Shown: positions 50,750-59,407, counted from the stretch's first letter. The stretch: DNA of 64,000 nucleotides from Synechococcus sp. AG-679-C18 (GCA_003210755.1 QCUL01000006.1:1-64000), one strand, 5' to 3'. The notes: a model not told the origin generated them from the sequence alone. Translations and numbers: made by a program.

Positions 50750-52510
50750 ATGGTTTGGTCTAAGCCTTCTAGCGGCAGGCGACCTCTGTTTCCCACCGCT
50801 CCAACTCGACGTCAGATGCAACGGGAGAAATCCGAAGCCACGTTGTCCTCCCAAGCTGATAAGGGGCCAGTGTCGGCTCGCTCCGCTTCCCTAGAGAGGA
50901 GACGCGCTCTCACCACATCGGGTAAAGCAGCTGTTTTGGTGCAGGGCACCACTGGCGCTGGACGAGTGAGAACAAGTCAAGACAGCAGACGTTTAATTCC
51001 CCAACAACCTGGTTGGGTGCGTCGAGATCAGAGCCAAACAGTTGAGCTGTCTGGACACTTGAATCGCTCTACACCTTTCTCTTCCAATCGTTCAGTAGCC
51101 AATGGCAACCATCCTCTTACGGATCAGGTCGCTAACGATCACCTAGGTGCTTACGAATTAGAAGTCAAGGGGCGCTTCGAAAGAATCGTTCCGCTACTTC
51201 AGAAAGTCTCAGCTCTCCAACATCAATCGGATTTCATCGATCAGGCACAGCTTTTGGCTCGCCGTGAACTCGGATTTGACTTGCCCTCCCACATTCTTGA
51301 GACCGCCTGGGTACGTCCTTTGGACATGAGAGCGCTTTATGCCTGGTGCGTTTTCGAATCGCATCGTGTATTCAGTGATTCTTTCTTTCAGAACGACCCT
51401 CTCGCTTCATCTTCAGGGAGTGAGGCAGCAAGGTCTTTTGATCAATTTCTCCTTGATTGTGGTTTTCATCTGCTTGACGTGACACCTTGCTCGGATGGCC
51501 GGCTGGCTCATTCCATTGCTTATGCCTTGCGCATTCCGTTTAGTTCAGTTCGCCGTCGCTCCCATGCTGGAGCCATGTTTGATGTTGAAAACACGGTCAA
51601 TCGATGGGTCAAGACTGAGCACCGCCGTTATCGCGAATCAACCCCCAACGCAGCTAGCGATGACACGAGCTACCTCAAGGTAGTGACATATCACTTCAGC
51701 TCATTGGATCCAAATCATCAGGGCTGCGCTGCGCATGGAAGCGACGATAATTTGGCAGCTTCCGCTGGATATCAACGTCTCCTTGATTTTCGTCAGGCCG
51801 TTGAAAACAGCTTTTGCTGCGGAGCTTCCGTTGATTTGTTGCTGATTGGACTTGATACCGATTCAGACGCGATTCGTGTTCATCCACCGACCAACGACAG
51901 CTCCACTCAATTGGATCGTTGGGTTTCGGCTCAAGATCTTTACGACGCAACCTTGTTGATGCCTCCTGATCAAGCGTTGGCTCAAATTGCCGAAGCTGTT
52001 GAAACAGGAGCTTCTGGAACGATGAGTTCAGGAATGATTTCATTCCTCACTCGTTTGATTTCAAATAATATTTCTCAGATTGATTATGTTCGTCAACTTC
52101 ATGGTGGACCTTATCCCGATGCAGGCCACGCTGAACGTTTTATTGGTGTTGGGATTGGTTTTAAGGAAGTGCATCTACGGAATCTGACTTATTTTGCTCA
52201 CCTCGACACTGTTGAAGAGGGTGCACCAGATTTAGATGTTGGTGTAAAAATATTCAAGGGTTTAAATGTTTCACGTGATCTTCCTATCCCTGTCGTGATT
52301 CGTTTTGATTACTCCGGTGCTGTTCCTGGTGCGCGAGAACGCGCGATTTCTGATTGTCAGAGAGTTAATTTGGCGATTTCCAATCGCTATTCAAAACTTG
52401 TACGCGATGGATTACTTCACACATGTTTGACGATTCGAGACCGAAGTCAAACGTCACCCGCAGAAGTTGTGGGGTCCACTCTCGATCCTGATCTTCAGGA
52501 GGCTCACTGA
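50750..52510 (+). CDS. csoSCA: Carboxysomal carbonic anhydrase CsoSCA
   Basis: A 586-residue shell-associated carbonic anhydrase that dehydrates bicarbonate to CO2 inside the carboxysome (also called CsoS3). Zinc ligands are read as C247, H315 and C326, with the catalytic D249/R251 pair in TPCSDGRLAH; the spacing matches the H. neapolitanus enzyme. The N-terminus (about 48-82) contains LERRRALTTSGKAA followed by GRVRTSQDSRR, very like the first CsoS2 N-repeat. It is 7 bases after csoS2 and 2 bases before csoS4A. Confidence 0.96.
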   Translation: MVWSKPSSGRRPLFPTAPTRRQMQREKSEATLSSQADKGPVSARSASLERRRALTTSGKAAVLVQGTTGAGRVRTSQDSRRLIPQQPGWVRRDQSQTVELSGHLNRSTPFSSNRSVANGNHPLTDQVANDHLGAYELEVKGRFERIVPLLQKVSALQHQSDFIDQAQLLARRELGFDLPSHILETAWVRPLDMRALYAWCVFESHRVFSDSFFQNDPLASSSGSEAARSFDQFLLDCGFHLLDVTPCSDGRLAHSIAYALRIPFSSVRRRSHAGAMFDVENTVNRWVKTEHRRYRESTPNAASDDTSYLKVVTYHFSSLDPNHQGCAAHGSDDNLAASAGYQRLLDFRQAVENSFCCGASVDLLLIGLDTDSDAIRVHPPTNDSSTQLDRWVSAQDLYDATLLMPPDQALAQIAEAVETGASGTMSSGMISFLTRLISNNISQIDYVRQLHGGPYPDAGHAERFIGVGIGFKEVHLRNLTYFAHLDTVEEGAPDLDVGVKIFKGLNVSRDLPIPVVIRFDYSGAVPGARERAISDCQRVNLAISNRYSKLVRDGLLHTCLTIRDRSQTSPAEVVGSTLDPDLQEAH

Positions 52511-52512
52511 TT

Positions 52513-52800
52513 ATGTTAATTGTTAAAGTCATTAAACCACTAGTATCTACTAACCGCATTCCTGATTTCGAACATAAACATCTACAGGTTGTTTTGGACG
52601 GCAGTACTCAAAAAGTTGCTGTTGATGCTGTTGGCGCTAAACCTGGAGATTGGGTGATTTGTGTAAGCAGTTCTGCAGCTAGGGAAGCTGCAGGAAGTAA
52701 GTCTTACCCAAGTGACCTAACAATTGTTGGGATTATTGATCATTGGGACCCTGATCCACCTAAAACGTCTCCGCCTGCATTTAAGGAGTCGAAGAATTAA
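52513..52800 (+). CDS. csoS4A: Carboxysome pentameric vertex protein CsoS4A
   Basis: A 95-residue BMV/EutN-CcmL-family protein that caps icosahedral vertices as pentamers. The start MLIVKVIKPLVSTNRIPDFE and the AVDAVGAKPGDWVICVSSSAA segment are characteristic, as is VGIIDHWD near the end. The C-terminal tail is extended and basic/Pro-rich. Its stop overlaps the csoS4B start by one base (TAATG). Confidence 0.96.
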   Translation: MLIVKVIKPLVSTNRIPDFEHKHLQVVLDGSTQKVAVDAVGAKPGDWVICVSSSAAREAAGSKSYPSDLTIVGIIDHWDPDPPKTSPPAFKESKN

Positions 52801-53051
52801 TGGAAATCATGCAGGTGATGGGCACATTGGTCTGTACCTGTCGCGTTGCAGGTTTGGATCACATGCACATGCGCATTCTCAAAAACAACAAAGGAAAGAA
52901 GCTCGTTGCCGTCGACCCGGTTGGAGCTCGTGAGGGCAATTGGGTTTTCACGGCTAGTGGTTCAGCTGCAAGACATGCCTGTCCGGATAACACCGTTCTG
53001 ACCGACCTCACTATTGGTGGAATCATCGATCACTGGATGCCTGATGGATAA
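52800..53051 (+). CDS. csoS4B: Carboxysome pentameric vertex protein CsoS4B
   Basis: An 83-residue paralogue of CsoS4A, forming the second type of vertex pentamer. It starts MEIMQVMGTLVCTCRVAG and has the same AVDPVGAREGNWVFTASGSAAR and GGIIDHWMPDG features. It overlaps the csoS4A stop by one base, so translation is coupled. The next gene, csoS1E, starts 44 bases later. Confidence 0.96.
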   Translation: MEIMQVMGTLVCTCRVAGLDHMHMRILKNNKGKKLVAVDPVGAREGNWVFTASGSAARHACPDNTVLTDLTIGGIIDHWMPDG

Positions 53052-53095
53052 CTGATTCACGCTCTGCTACTCCGATCCTCACTCCCCTTAATCCA

Positions 53096-53635
53096 ATGGC
53101 CACTCCTACTCCTCGCCGACGCTCCAGTGCAGACGCTGCTGCAGCGACCTCCGCAAGCAAAGCTGTGCCATCTTCCTCTTCAGCATCAAAGGCAACTGTT
53201 GATGTGAAGCCTCTTGCAAGCAACGCGGCCTCCTCAAAAAGTGCTTCCTCTCGAACTACGTCTCGAGGCACTTCTTCAGGAGGCAATAGCGGAAGTGGCT
53301 CAGCTCTCAATCCTTCGTCTACCTCATCTCAGAGACCTTTTTTCGGAATTGCTCTTGGCATGATCGAGACGCGAGGAATGGTTCCTGCGATTGAGGCTGC
53401 GGATGCAATGACGAAAGCTGCCGAAGTTCAACTCATTAGCCGTGAATACGTGGGTGGTGGTTATGTCACCGTGATGGTTCGTGGAGAAACTGGAGCGGTT
53501 AACGCTGCGGTGCGTGCTGGGGCCGACGCTTGTGAACGTGTTGGTGACGGCCTTGTTGCAGCTCACATCATTGCTCGTCCTCACGATGAGGTTGAGCCAG
53601 CTCTCTCCTGTACAAATGTGACGCGTCGGATGTGA
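53096..53635 (+). CDS. csoS1E: BMC shell protein with long disordered N-terminus (CsoS1E type)
   Basis: A 179-residue protein: residues 1-80 are a Ser/Ala/Arg-rich, probably disordered tail (MATPTPRRRSSADAAAATSA at the start), and residues 81-179 a BMC hexamer domain nearly the same as CsoS1. Changes from CsoS1 within the aligned 87-residue core are only six (e.g. L to M, R to Q, R to D), while synonymous differences are many. CsoS1E is known from marine Synechococcus and some Prochlorococcus. The tail may act inside or outside the shell, its role is not established. 79 bases precede ndhF4. Confidence 0.9.
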   Translation: MATPTPRRRSSADAAAATSASKAVPSSSSASKATVDVKPLASNAASSKSASSRTTSRGTSSGGNSGSGSALNPSSTSSQRPFFGIALGMIETRGMVPAIEAADAMTKAAEVQLISREYVGGGYVTVMVRGETGAVNAAVRAGADACERVGDGLVAAHIIARPHDEVEPALSCTNVTRRM

Positions 53636-53714
53636 TGGTTACGACAACGGTCCCTTACCTCGTCTAGATTCCCGCCCCAAGTTCACTTTCAACGGCGCAA
53701 ACGCCCCGTTTCCT

Positions 53715-55559
53715 TTGACCTCAGCTGCAACGCTGCCTCTGCAAACAGCCTGGTTGATCCCGCTCTATGGGTTCTCCGGGATGTTGATCTCTTTGCCTTG
53801 GGCCCTGGGGGCATTCAAGCGTGATGCTCATCGCCCAGCGGCTTATCTGAATATTCTGCTCACGCTGATTGCGTTCATTCACGGAAGCCTTGTGCTTCGT
53901 GATGTCATGACAGGTGGCCCAACGGTTCTGACTTTTCCGTGGCTTAGTGTCGCTGATCTGAATTTAGACATCAGTTTCAGCCTTTCATTGACCAATGTGT
54001 CTGCCCTTGAATTGATCACAGGTCTGAGTTTGTTTTCTCAGGTTTATTCCCTGGGGTATCTCGATAAAGAGTGGGCTCTAGCCCGCTTCTTTGCATTGCT
54101 TGGCTTCTTTGAAGGAGCGATGTCTGGAGTTGTTCTAAGTGACTCCTTGTTTCAGAGCTATTTCTTGCTGGAAATGCTTACGCTCTCCACCTACCTGTTG
54201 GTGGGGTTTTGGTATTCCCAGCCACTCGTGGTGACAGCGGCAAGAGATGCCTTCCTCACAAAGCGTGTTGGTGATGTGATGTTGCTGATGGGGATGGTGG
54301 CTCTAGCCACTTGGTCCGGTGTGATCAGTTTTGATGACCTTTATGCATGGTCAGCTTCCGAGACGATCAGTCCCCTTGCTGCCACATTGCTGGGTCTCGG
54401 ACTGATTGCTGGACCAACAGGTAAGTGTGCCCAATTTCCTATGCACCTTTGGCTGGATGAAGCCATGGAAGGTCCGAACCCGGCATCGATTCTTCGTAAT
54501 TCAGTGGTTGTGACCTGCGGAGCCATTGTTCTACTCAAGGTGATGCCATTGCTCCAGCATGCACCTGTCACTCTCATTGTTCTCCAAGTGATCGGATCGA
54601 TCAGTGCGATTGGAGGCTCCTTGGTGTCTATCGCCCAGGTAGACATCAAGCGCACACTCTCCTATTCAACAACTGCCTACTTGGGGCTCGTTTTCATTGC
54701 AATCTCATTGCAAGTTCCTGTCTTGGCTCTGCTTCTCCTGTTTGCACATGCCGTCTCGAAGGCTCTGCTTTCGATGAGCGTAGGTGGCGTGATTGCTTCA
54801 ACCAATTGTCAGGACATTACTGAGCTTGGCGGTCTTGGCGGAAGAATGCCGGCTACAACTGGTTCGTTCCTAGTTGGGAGTGCAGGCCTCGTAGGTCTTC
54901 TACCACTTGGCGGATTTCTTTGTTTAGCTCAGGCAGTTGAGCTGATAGGTGCTCGCTCAGTGATCTTCGTACCTGTCTTTCTTCTGACAAACGCCCTTAC
55001 AGCGCTGAATCTCACAAGGGTTTATCGCCAAGTGTTTCTTGGCCGCTCATTAACTAAAACTCGGAGGGCTGCCGAGGTGAATTGGCAGATGGCATTTCCA
55101 ATGGTGGCTCTATCAGTCATCGTTGTGCTGACTCCTTTCTTGCTGATTCGTCTGGAATCCTTAGATGGCTTGCTCGCTTTCCCTCTTTGGGCGGCGGGTC
55201 TTGTGGTTGGCAGTGGTGTGATTGGATTGTTAGTTGGTTCTTTGATTCCACTGAATAAAGCATGGTCAAGATCATTAAATCCAGTATTACGTTGGTTCCA
55301 GGATCTTCTTGAAAATGATTTCTATACCGAGCGATTTTACAGGCTGACGATTGTTAACGTAGTGGCCTTGTTTTCAAGACTTGCGTATAGCTTCGATCGT
55401 AATATTGTAGATGGTGTACTCCATGGACTTGCACGGTTATCACTTCAGAGTGCTGAAGGTCTTAAGTTGAGTATTAGTGGTCAAAGCCAAAGTTATTTGT
55501 TGACAGTGATTGCTGCCATTGTGTTGCTTTTGTCATCGCTGAGTTGGTGGTTGAACTGA
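53715..55559 (+). CDS. ndhF4: NDH-1 CO2-uptake subunit NdhF4 (Nuo-L-like)
   Basis: A 614-residue proton-pumping membrane subunit with about 15 helices. The conserved antiporter-like region is GPTGKCAQFPMHLWLDEAMEGP (about 235-256), with the Lys/Glu proton path residues, and KRTLSYSTTAYLG. Together with ndhD4 and chpX it forms the NDH-1 CO2-uptake complex that hydrates cytosolic CO2. The 4-type (constitutive) label is inferred because this is the form known in marine picocyanobacteria. The start is TTG 53715. Confidence 0.9.
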   Translation: MTSAATLPLQTAWLIPLYGFSGMLISLPWALGAFKRDAHRPAAYLNILLTLIAFIHGSLVLRDVMTGGPTVLTFPWLSVADLNLDISFSLSLTNVSALELITGLSLFSQVYSLGYLDKEWALARFFALLGFFEGAMSGVVLSDSLFQSYFLLEMLTLSTYLLVGFWYSQPLVVTAARDAFLTKRVGDVMLLMGMVALATWSGVISFDDLYAWSASETISPLAATLLGLGLIAGPTGKCAQFPMHLWLDEAMEGPNPASILRNSVVVTCGAIVLLKVMPLLQHAPVTLIVLQVIGSISAIGGSLVSIAQVDIKRTLSYSTTAYLGLVFIAISLQVPVLALLLLFAHAVSKALLSMSVGGVIASTNCQDITELGGLGGRMPATTGSFLVGSAGLVGLLPLGGFLCLAQAVELIGARSVIFVPVFLLTNALTALNLTRVYRQVFLGRSLTKTRRAAEVNWQMAFPMVALSVIVVLTPFLLIRLESLDGLLAFPLWAAGLVVGSGVIGLLVGSLIPLNKAWSRSLNPVLRWFQDLLENDFYTERFYRLTIVNVVALFSRLAYSFDRNIVDGVLHGLARLSLQSAEGLKLSISGQSQSYLLTVIAAIVLLLSSLSWWLN

Positions 55560-55563
55560 AGTA

Positions 55564-57072
55564 ATGATGATTCTTACTCTCCTACTTTTAATCCCATTCC
55601 TTGGAACTCTGCTTCTTTCGCTATGGCCACCTGGATCCAGTTCAGCTCAACTAAGGCGTCTTACACTTTTTATTCTTTCTGCTCAATGCATTGCAAGTTT
55701 TGCGGTGCTTTTTTGGTTTGATCCTGGAAATCCCGGCTTGCAGCTTCAGGAGCGTCTGTCTTGGCTCCCCAGCGTAGGACTTGATTACTCTTTAGCAGTT
55801 GATGGAATTTCTCTCCCTCTAGTTTTGATGAATGCTGTGCTTTGTCTTGTTGCAGCATTGGCATCACGAAGAATCGAGAACCGTCCCAGAATTTATTTTG
55901 CGCTTCTACTAATTATTAGTGGTGCTGTTAATGGAGCTTTTTTATCTCAAAATTTGCTTCTATTTTTCCTCTTTTATGAACTTGAACTCATTCCACTTTG
56001 GCTGCTGATTGCTGTTTGGGGAGGTGCTAATCGCGCCTATGCCTCTACTAAATTCCTCATTGTTACTGCAGTATCTGGAATTTTAATTTTGGCTGCATTT
56101 CTAGGCATTTCCCTTGTCACTGGAAGCGTCGATTTTGGCATTCGTCCAATCTTGTCAGGAGAGATGGGTCTCACCTCTCAGTTATTGCTAATGGGTGCAT
56201 TGCTTATTGGTTTCGGGATCAAGATCCCTCTTTTTCCTTTCCACACTTGGCTCCCTGATGCTCATACCGAAGCATCGACTCCTGTTTCAGTCCTCCTTGC
56301 GGGAGTTCTTCTCAAGCTTGGAACGTATGGATTGCTGCGCTTCTGTCTTGGCCTTTTCCCAGAAGCATGGGAATTGGCAGCTCCATGGTTAGCTCTATGG
56401 GCTGCAGTTTCCGTGCTCTATGGCTCTTTGGCCGCCATTGCTCAGTCGGATATGAAGCGGATGGTGGCTTACAGCTCCGTAGGTCATATGGGATACGTGC
56501 TTTTAGCTGCAGCTGCAGCAACGCCCTTGGGTTTGATCGGTGCGCTGTTCCAAATGGTGAGTCACGGTTTGATTTCAGCAGTTCTTTTTCTTGCTGTAGG
56601 TGTTGTTTACGAACGAACTGGTACAAGAGATCTGAATGTTCTTCGTGGACTTCTTAACCCTCAGCGCGGGTTGCCCTTAACGGGCACACTGATGATTGTT
56701 GGGGTAATGGCTAGTGCAGGTATCCCTGGCATGGCAGGCTTTATCTCGGAGTTCCTTGTGTTTAGAGGAAGCCTCCAACCATTTCCACTAGCCACCTTGC
56801 TTTGCATGGTGGGGTCAGGTTTAACGGCGGTGTATTTCTTGTTACTGGTTAACAGAGCATTTTTTGGACGCCTGGCTATTGCTGCAGGCAGTGTTGCGAA
56901 CCCAAATATTCTCTCGACGGTGGCACTGCAGGAGCAACTTCCCGCAATTGCCCTCTCCTTCGTTGTGCTTCTTCTTGGTCTTGCTCCAGACCTCCTAGTC
57001 GGGATGAGTCAGGCGGCTACAACAAGTCTTAGTGACTTAGCCCTCTTACAAACAACAGGTGGATTGTCATGA
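55564..57072 (+). CDS. ndhD4: NDH-1 CO2-uptake subunit NdhD4 (Nuo-M-like)
   Basis: A 502-residue proton-pumping subunit. Family boxes are FFLFYELELIPLWLLIAVWGG with the conserved Glu, KIPLFPFHTWLPDAHTEAST, and DMKRMVAYSSVGHMGYVLL. About 14 helices are visible. It starts 4 bases after ndhF4 and its stop overlaps chpX by 4 bases (ATGA), so the three are one operon. The specific 4-type assignment rests on the partner chpX and context. Confidence 0.93.
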   Translation: MMILTLLLLIPFLGTLLLSLWPPGSSSAQLRRLTLFILSAQCIASFAVLFWFDPGNPGLQLQERLSWLPSVGLDYSLAVDGISLPLVLMNAVLCLVAALASRRIENRPRIYFALLLIISGAVNGAFLSQNLLLFFLFYELELIPLWLLIAVWGGANRAYASTKFLIVTAVSGILILAAFLGISLVTGSVDFGIRPILSGEMGLTSQLLLMGALLIGFGIKIPLFPFHTWLPDAHTEASTPVSVLLAGVLLKLGTYGLLRFCLGLFPEAWELAAPWLALWAAVSVLYGSLAAIAQSDMKRMVAYSSVGHMGYVLLAAAAATPLGLIGALFQMVSHGLISAVLFLAVGVVYERTGTRDLNVLRGLLNPQRGLPLTGTLMIVGVMASAGIPGMAGFISEFLVFRGSLQPFPLATLLCMVGSGLTAVYFLLLVNRAFFGRLAIAAGSVANPNILSTVALQEQLPAIALSFVVLLLGLAPDLLVGMSQAATTSLSDLALLQTTGGLS

Positions 57073-58202
57073 CTGCCATCAAAATGACAGCAGCTCCCAC
57101 TCTCCCGGATCGCGATGAGCTGATTCACCGTCTCCTCTCTGATCAGCCTTTATTGGCGGACACTCCTGACCATCTTCTTCAGATAGTCAATGTTCTCGAT
57201 AGCTACGGGGTTGTGCTCGATGCTTACAGTCGCAATTTGGTGAATCAAGGGGAAACACAACTTCTGAATCCATTCCCAGTGATGCGATTCTTTCACGAGG
57301 GTTTTAGTTTCCAGCGGTTATGGCAGCATTTACGTGGTGATCGCATCAATTTCGAGTATGCCGAATATTGCCAAAAAGCAATGTTTTGGCATGGCACTGG
57401 AGGAATGGATGCCTATTTCGATTCTCAGCCTTTCCTAGATACCTGTCAACGCATCATTGCGTTGCGTAGTCGTCGTGATCCATTGTTGGCATTAGTTCAT
57501 CGAATTTACCCAGGATTCGCTCCCGAGGCAATTCGTTCAATGGCCACTATCTATGCTCTTGGCCTTTTTTGGAGGGTGATGAGTGATCTTTTTCTTGATC
57601 TCTCACGACGATACCGCAGTGGTGAAATCGTCACCGTTAATGATGCTGTTCACCACATCAGGGATGGTCTTGTGAGTGCAGCAGGTGACCCAATCTCCTA
57701 CAAAGTTACGGTTGGTGATGAAGAGGTATGGATTCTGCCGCCTGAAGCTGGACTCACCTTTCTTGTTGATGTTGCTGTTCCATACGTTGAAGCAGTATTT
57801 TTTAGAGGAATGCCCTTCTTGGGAACGGTGTCTTATAACGCTCAGGCGAGACAGATTTCGGCTGATATTAGTGATTTTAAGTATGGGGCTTTGTACGCTG
57901 ATCCTATTCCCAGTATGGGAGCAGGTATCCCTCCCAGCTTGTGCATGCAAGACATGTTTAGAAATCTCCCAGAGGAGCTAAGCACTTGGTACGAGTCGCA
58001 TGGAAGAGGCCTGAATGATGTTCATGTTCAAATCTGTATAAGTTTCCAAAAATCAATGTTTTGTGTTACAAATGGCGCAATTTCAGGCACCATGCCGCAT
58101 TCATTAGATACAACAGATTTTGATCAACAACAGGCAAATCGCGCTTATGCTTTAACATGGGCAGAGAGATTAATGGGATGTCAGAGAGGAGCACTCTTAT
58201 AA
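57069..58202 (+). CDS. chpX: CO2 hydration protein ChpX/CupB
   Basis: A 377-residue soluble subunit that with NdhD4/F4 converts CO2 to bicarbonate on the NDH-1 complex, acting like a vectorial carbonic anhydrase. Family features are NPFPVMRFFHEGFSFQRLWQHLRGDR, YCQKAMFWHGTGGMDAY with candidate zinc-binding Cys and His, and the C-terminal FVTNGAISGTMPHSLD-like segment. Overlaps ndhD4 by 4 bases. Last gene of the CO2-concentrating block here; no clear terminator follows. Confidence 0.93.
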   Translation: MTAIKMTAAPTLPDRDELIHRLLSDQPLLADTPDHLLQIVNVLDSYGVVLDAYSRNLVNQGETQLLNPFPVMRFFHEGFSFQRLWQHLRGDRINFEYAEYCQKAMFWHGTGGMDAYFDSQPFLDTCQRIIALRSRRDPLLALVHRIYPGFAPEAIRSMATIYALGLFWRVMSDLFLDLSRRYRSGEIVTVNDAVHHIRDGLVSAAGDPISYKVTVGDEEVWILPPEAGLTFLVDVAVPYVEAVFFRGMPFLGTVSYNAQARQISADISDFKYGALYADPIPSMGAGIPPSLCMQDMFRNLPEELSTWYESHGRGLNDVHVQICISFQKSMFCVTNGAISGTMPHSLDTTDFDQQQANRAYALTWAERLMGCQRGALL

Positions 58203-58657
58203 TTGTTTTTATCATTCTAATGAGTGGAAAATTTTAAATTAGAAAGAATTGTTTTTCTTATGCATTTGCATGTCGAGAATCTTGATGTACCAAATGCTGC
58301 GGAATGAGACTACCATTTGCCAAAGTAAAATTTAGATATATCCGATGATCAATTAGGTTTAAATCTAGAGAATGAATTGTCAAAAACATTCTGGAGATCT
58401 TTCCAAAATTAAAAATTTCCACTCAGGCATTAGAAAGTAAGAGTGATCTAAGCTCTTTCGAAGATCACTCGCAATGGGATAAAATAAAATATGCCGGATT
58501 GAGCAGAATTTCCCCAAAAAATATAATAAAAGAACTATAGTGAGTTATTAGAATGGTAAATCAATATAAAAACATCAAGGACTTATCGATGAATTCATTA
58601 TTCCTAATAAATATTATTACTAAGCGATGAAAATTAAACTACAAAATTCAATGGTAA
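58203..58657. other. A+T-rich spacer with a possible gene relic and an inverted repeat
   Basis: No complete gene. A plus-strand frame stays open from 58376 to the TAG at 58538-58540 and reads like protein (TQALESKSDLSSFEDHSQWD) but has no ATG, GTG or TTG start near its beginning. Inside it, GAGTGATCT (58441-58449) and AGATCACTC (58462-58470) form a perfect 9-bp inverted repeat around a 12-base loop. It may be a gene remnant. Confidence 0.4.
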
Positions 58658-58873
58658 TTATGAAGTCAATGGTACTTGAGAATTCATTTTTTCTCTGGAT
58701 TTAATGACAAAGCACTTAATATCCCTTCCGATTGAACGCGGCGTCGTACTTAGATGCTCGCCAATTTTTTTGTAAGTCCACCCTTGTTGTCTTAGTGCGA
58801 TTGCTAGCCGGAGGCGCTTCGATCGCCATCCATGAGCAGCACCTAGAAAACGAGAAAATCTTTCTTCTGACAT
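58658..58873 (-). CDS. Small helix-turn-helix protein, unknown
   Basis: A 71-residue basic protein. Residues about 20-54 (RLRLAIALRQQGWTYKKIGEHLSTTPRSIGRDIK) read as a helix-turn-helix of the resolvase/sigma-like type, where Q-G-W-T-Y-K-K-I-G-E-H-L is the first pair of helices and T-P-R-S-I-G-R-D-I-K the recognition helix. It lies in an A+T-rich region beside the ferredoxin operator candidate. No family name is given; regulation of the neighbours is a guess. Confidence 0.55.
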   Translation of the reverse strand: MSEERFSRFLGAAHGWRSKRLRLAIALRQQGWTYKKIGEHLSTTPRSIGRDIKCFVIKSREKMNSQVPLTS

Positions 58874-59113
58874 ATAAAAAATATCAATATAATTACAATA
58901 TCAATGCTAAGAGTAAGCCATAAGCAAAATGATGCTGTTAGCTCTATCGGAATGATCGACATGTATGCTTTCAAGGACAGAAAAAGAATATCCAATCATC
59001 TTCTGACTTGTTGCCATTGTTTAGCCTCTAGTGCTAAATGATACTGTTCCAGCAGCTGAATGTTTCGAATGGCTGATTAGATCGAATAAAGTTATGTCGT
59101 TACAATCACTGTA
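58874..59113. promoter_or_regulatory. Upstream region of the ferredoxin gene
   Basis: About 240 A+T-rich bases without an open frame of note, between the divergent small HTH gene and the ferredoxin gene. It should contain the ferredoxin promoter, and its last 20 bases belong to the inverted repeat listed separately. Confidence 0.45.
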
Positions 59114-59120
59114 ATGACAT
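59094..59120. promoter_or_regulatory. Inverted repeat across the ferredoxin start codon
   Basis: ATGTCGTTACA (59094-59104) and TGTAATGACAT (59110-59120) are inverted arms with a single mismatch (10 of 11), separated by five bases. The core TTACA-N5-TGTAA is perfect. It covers the ATG at 59114. Such a site could bind a dimeric repressor, or in RNA hide the start codon in a hairpin. The protein partner is unknown; it is not an NtcA box (GTA-N8-TAC). Confidence 0.55.
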
Positions 59121-59407
59121 TTTTTAGTGTTCAGCTGATTACACCTCAAGGGCCAGCGAAATTTGATTGCCCAGATGATGAGTATATTTTGGATGCCGCA
59201 GAGCAGGCTGGTATTGATATGTCATATTCATGCCGAGCTGGTGCTTGTAGCTCATGCGTAGGCCGACTTATCGAGGGCACATTAGATCAAACCGATCAAA
59301 GCTTTTTAGATGAAGAGCAAATAAAAGATAGGTATGTTCTTCTATGTGTTGCCTATGCAACATCCGATCTTATCGTAAAGACAGATTGTGAGGAAGAGCT
59401 TTGGTGA
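59114..59407 (+). CDS. 2Fe-2S ferredoxin
   Basis: A 97-residue plant-type ferredoxin that carries electrons from photosystem I or other donors to reductases. Cluster ligands are C40, C45, C48 and C78, in [16 protein letters not shown] and [10 protein letters not shown]. It is a bit shorter in the loop regions and has a different N-terminus ([20 protein letters not shown]) than the main PetF1, so it is probably an accessory isoform. The ATG at 59114 fits; it sits within the inverted repeat described above. Isolated on both sides by non-coding DNA. Confidence 0.93.
   Translation: MTFFSVQLITPQGPAKFDCPDDEYILDAAEQAGIDMSYSCRAGACSSCVGRLIEGTLDQTDQSFLDEEQIKDRYVLLCVAYATSDLIVKTDCEEELW

Noticed and set aside
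46020-53635. csoS1 and csoS1E as a recent gene duplication or gene conversion
   Set aside because: Proteins are nearly the same in the BMC core but the DNA differs at many third codon positions, so the copies are old.
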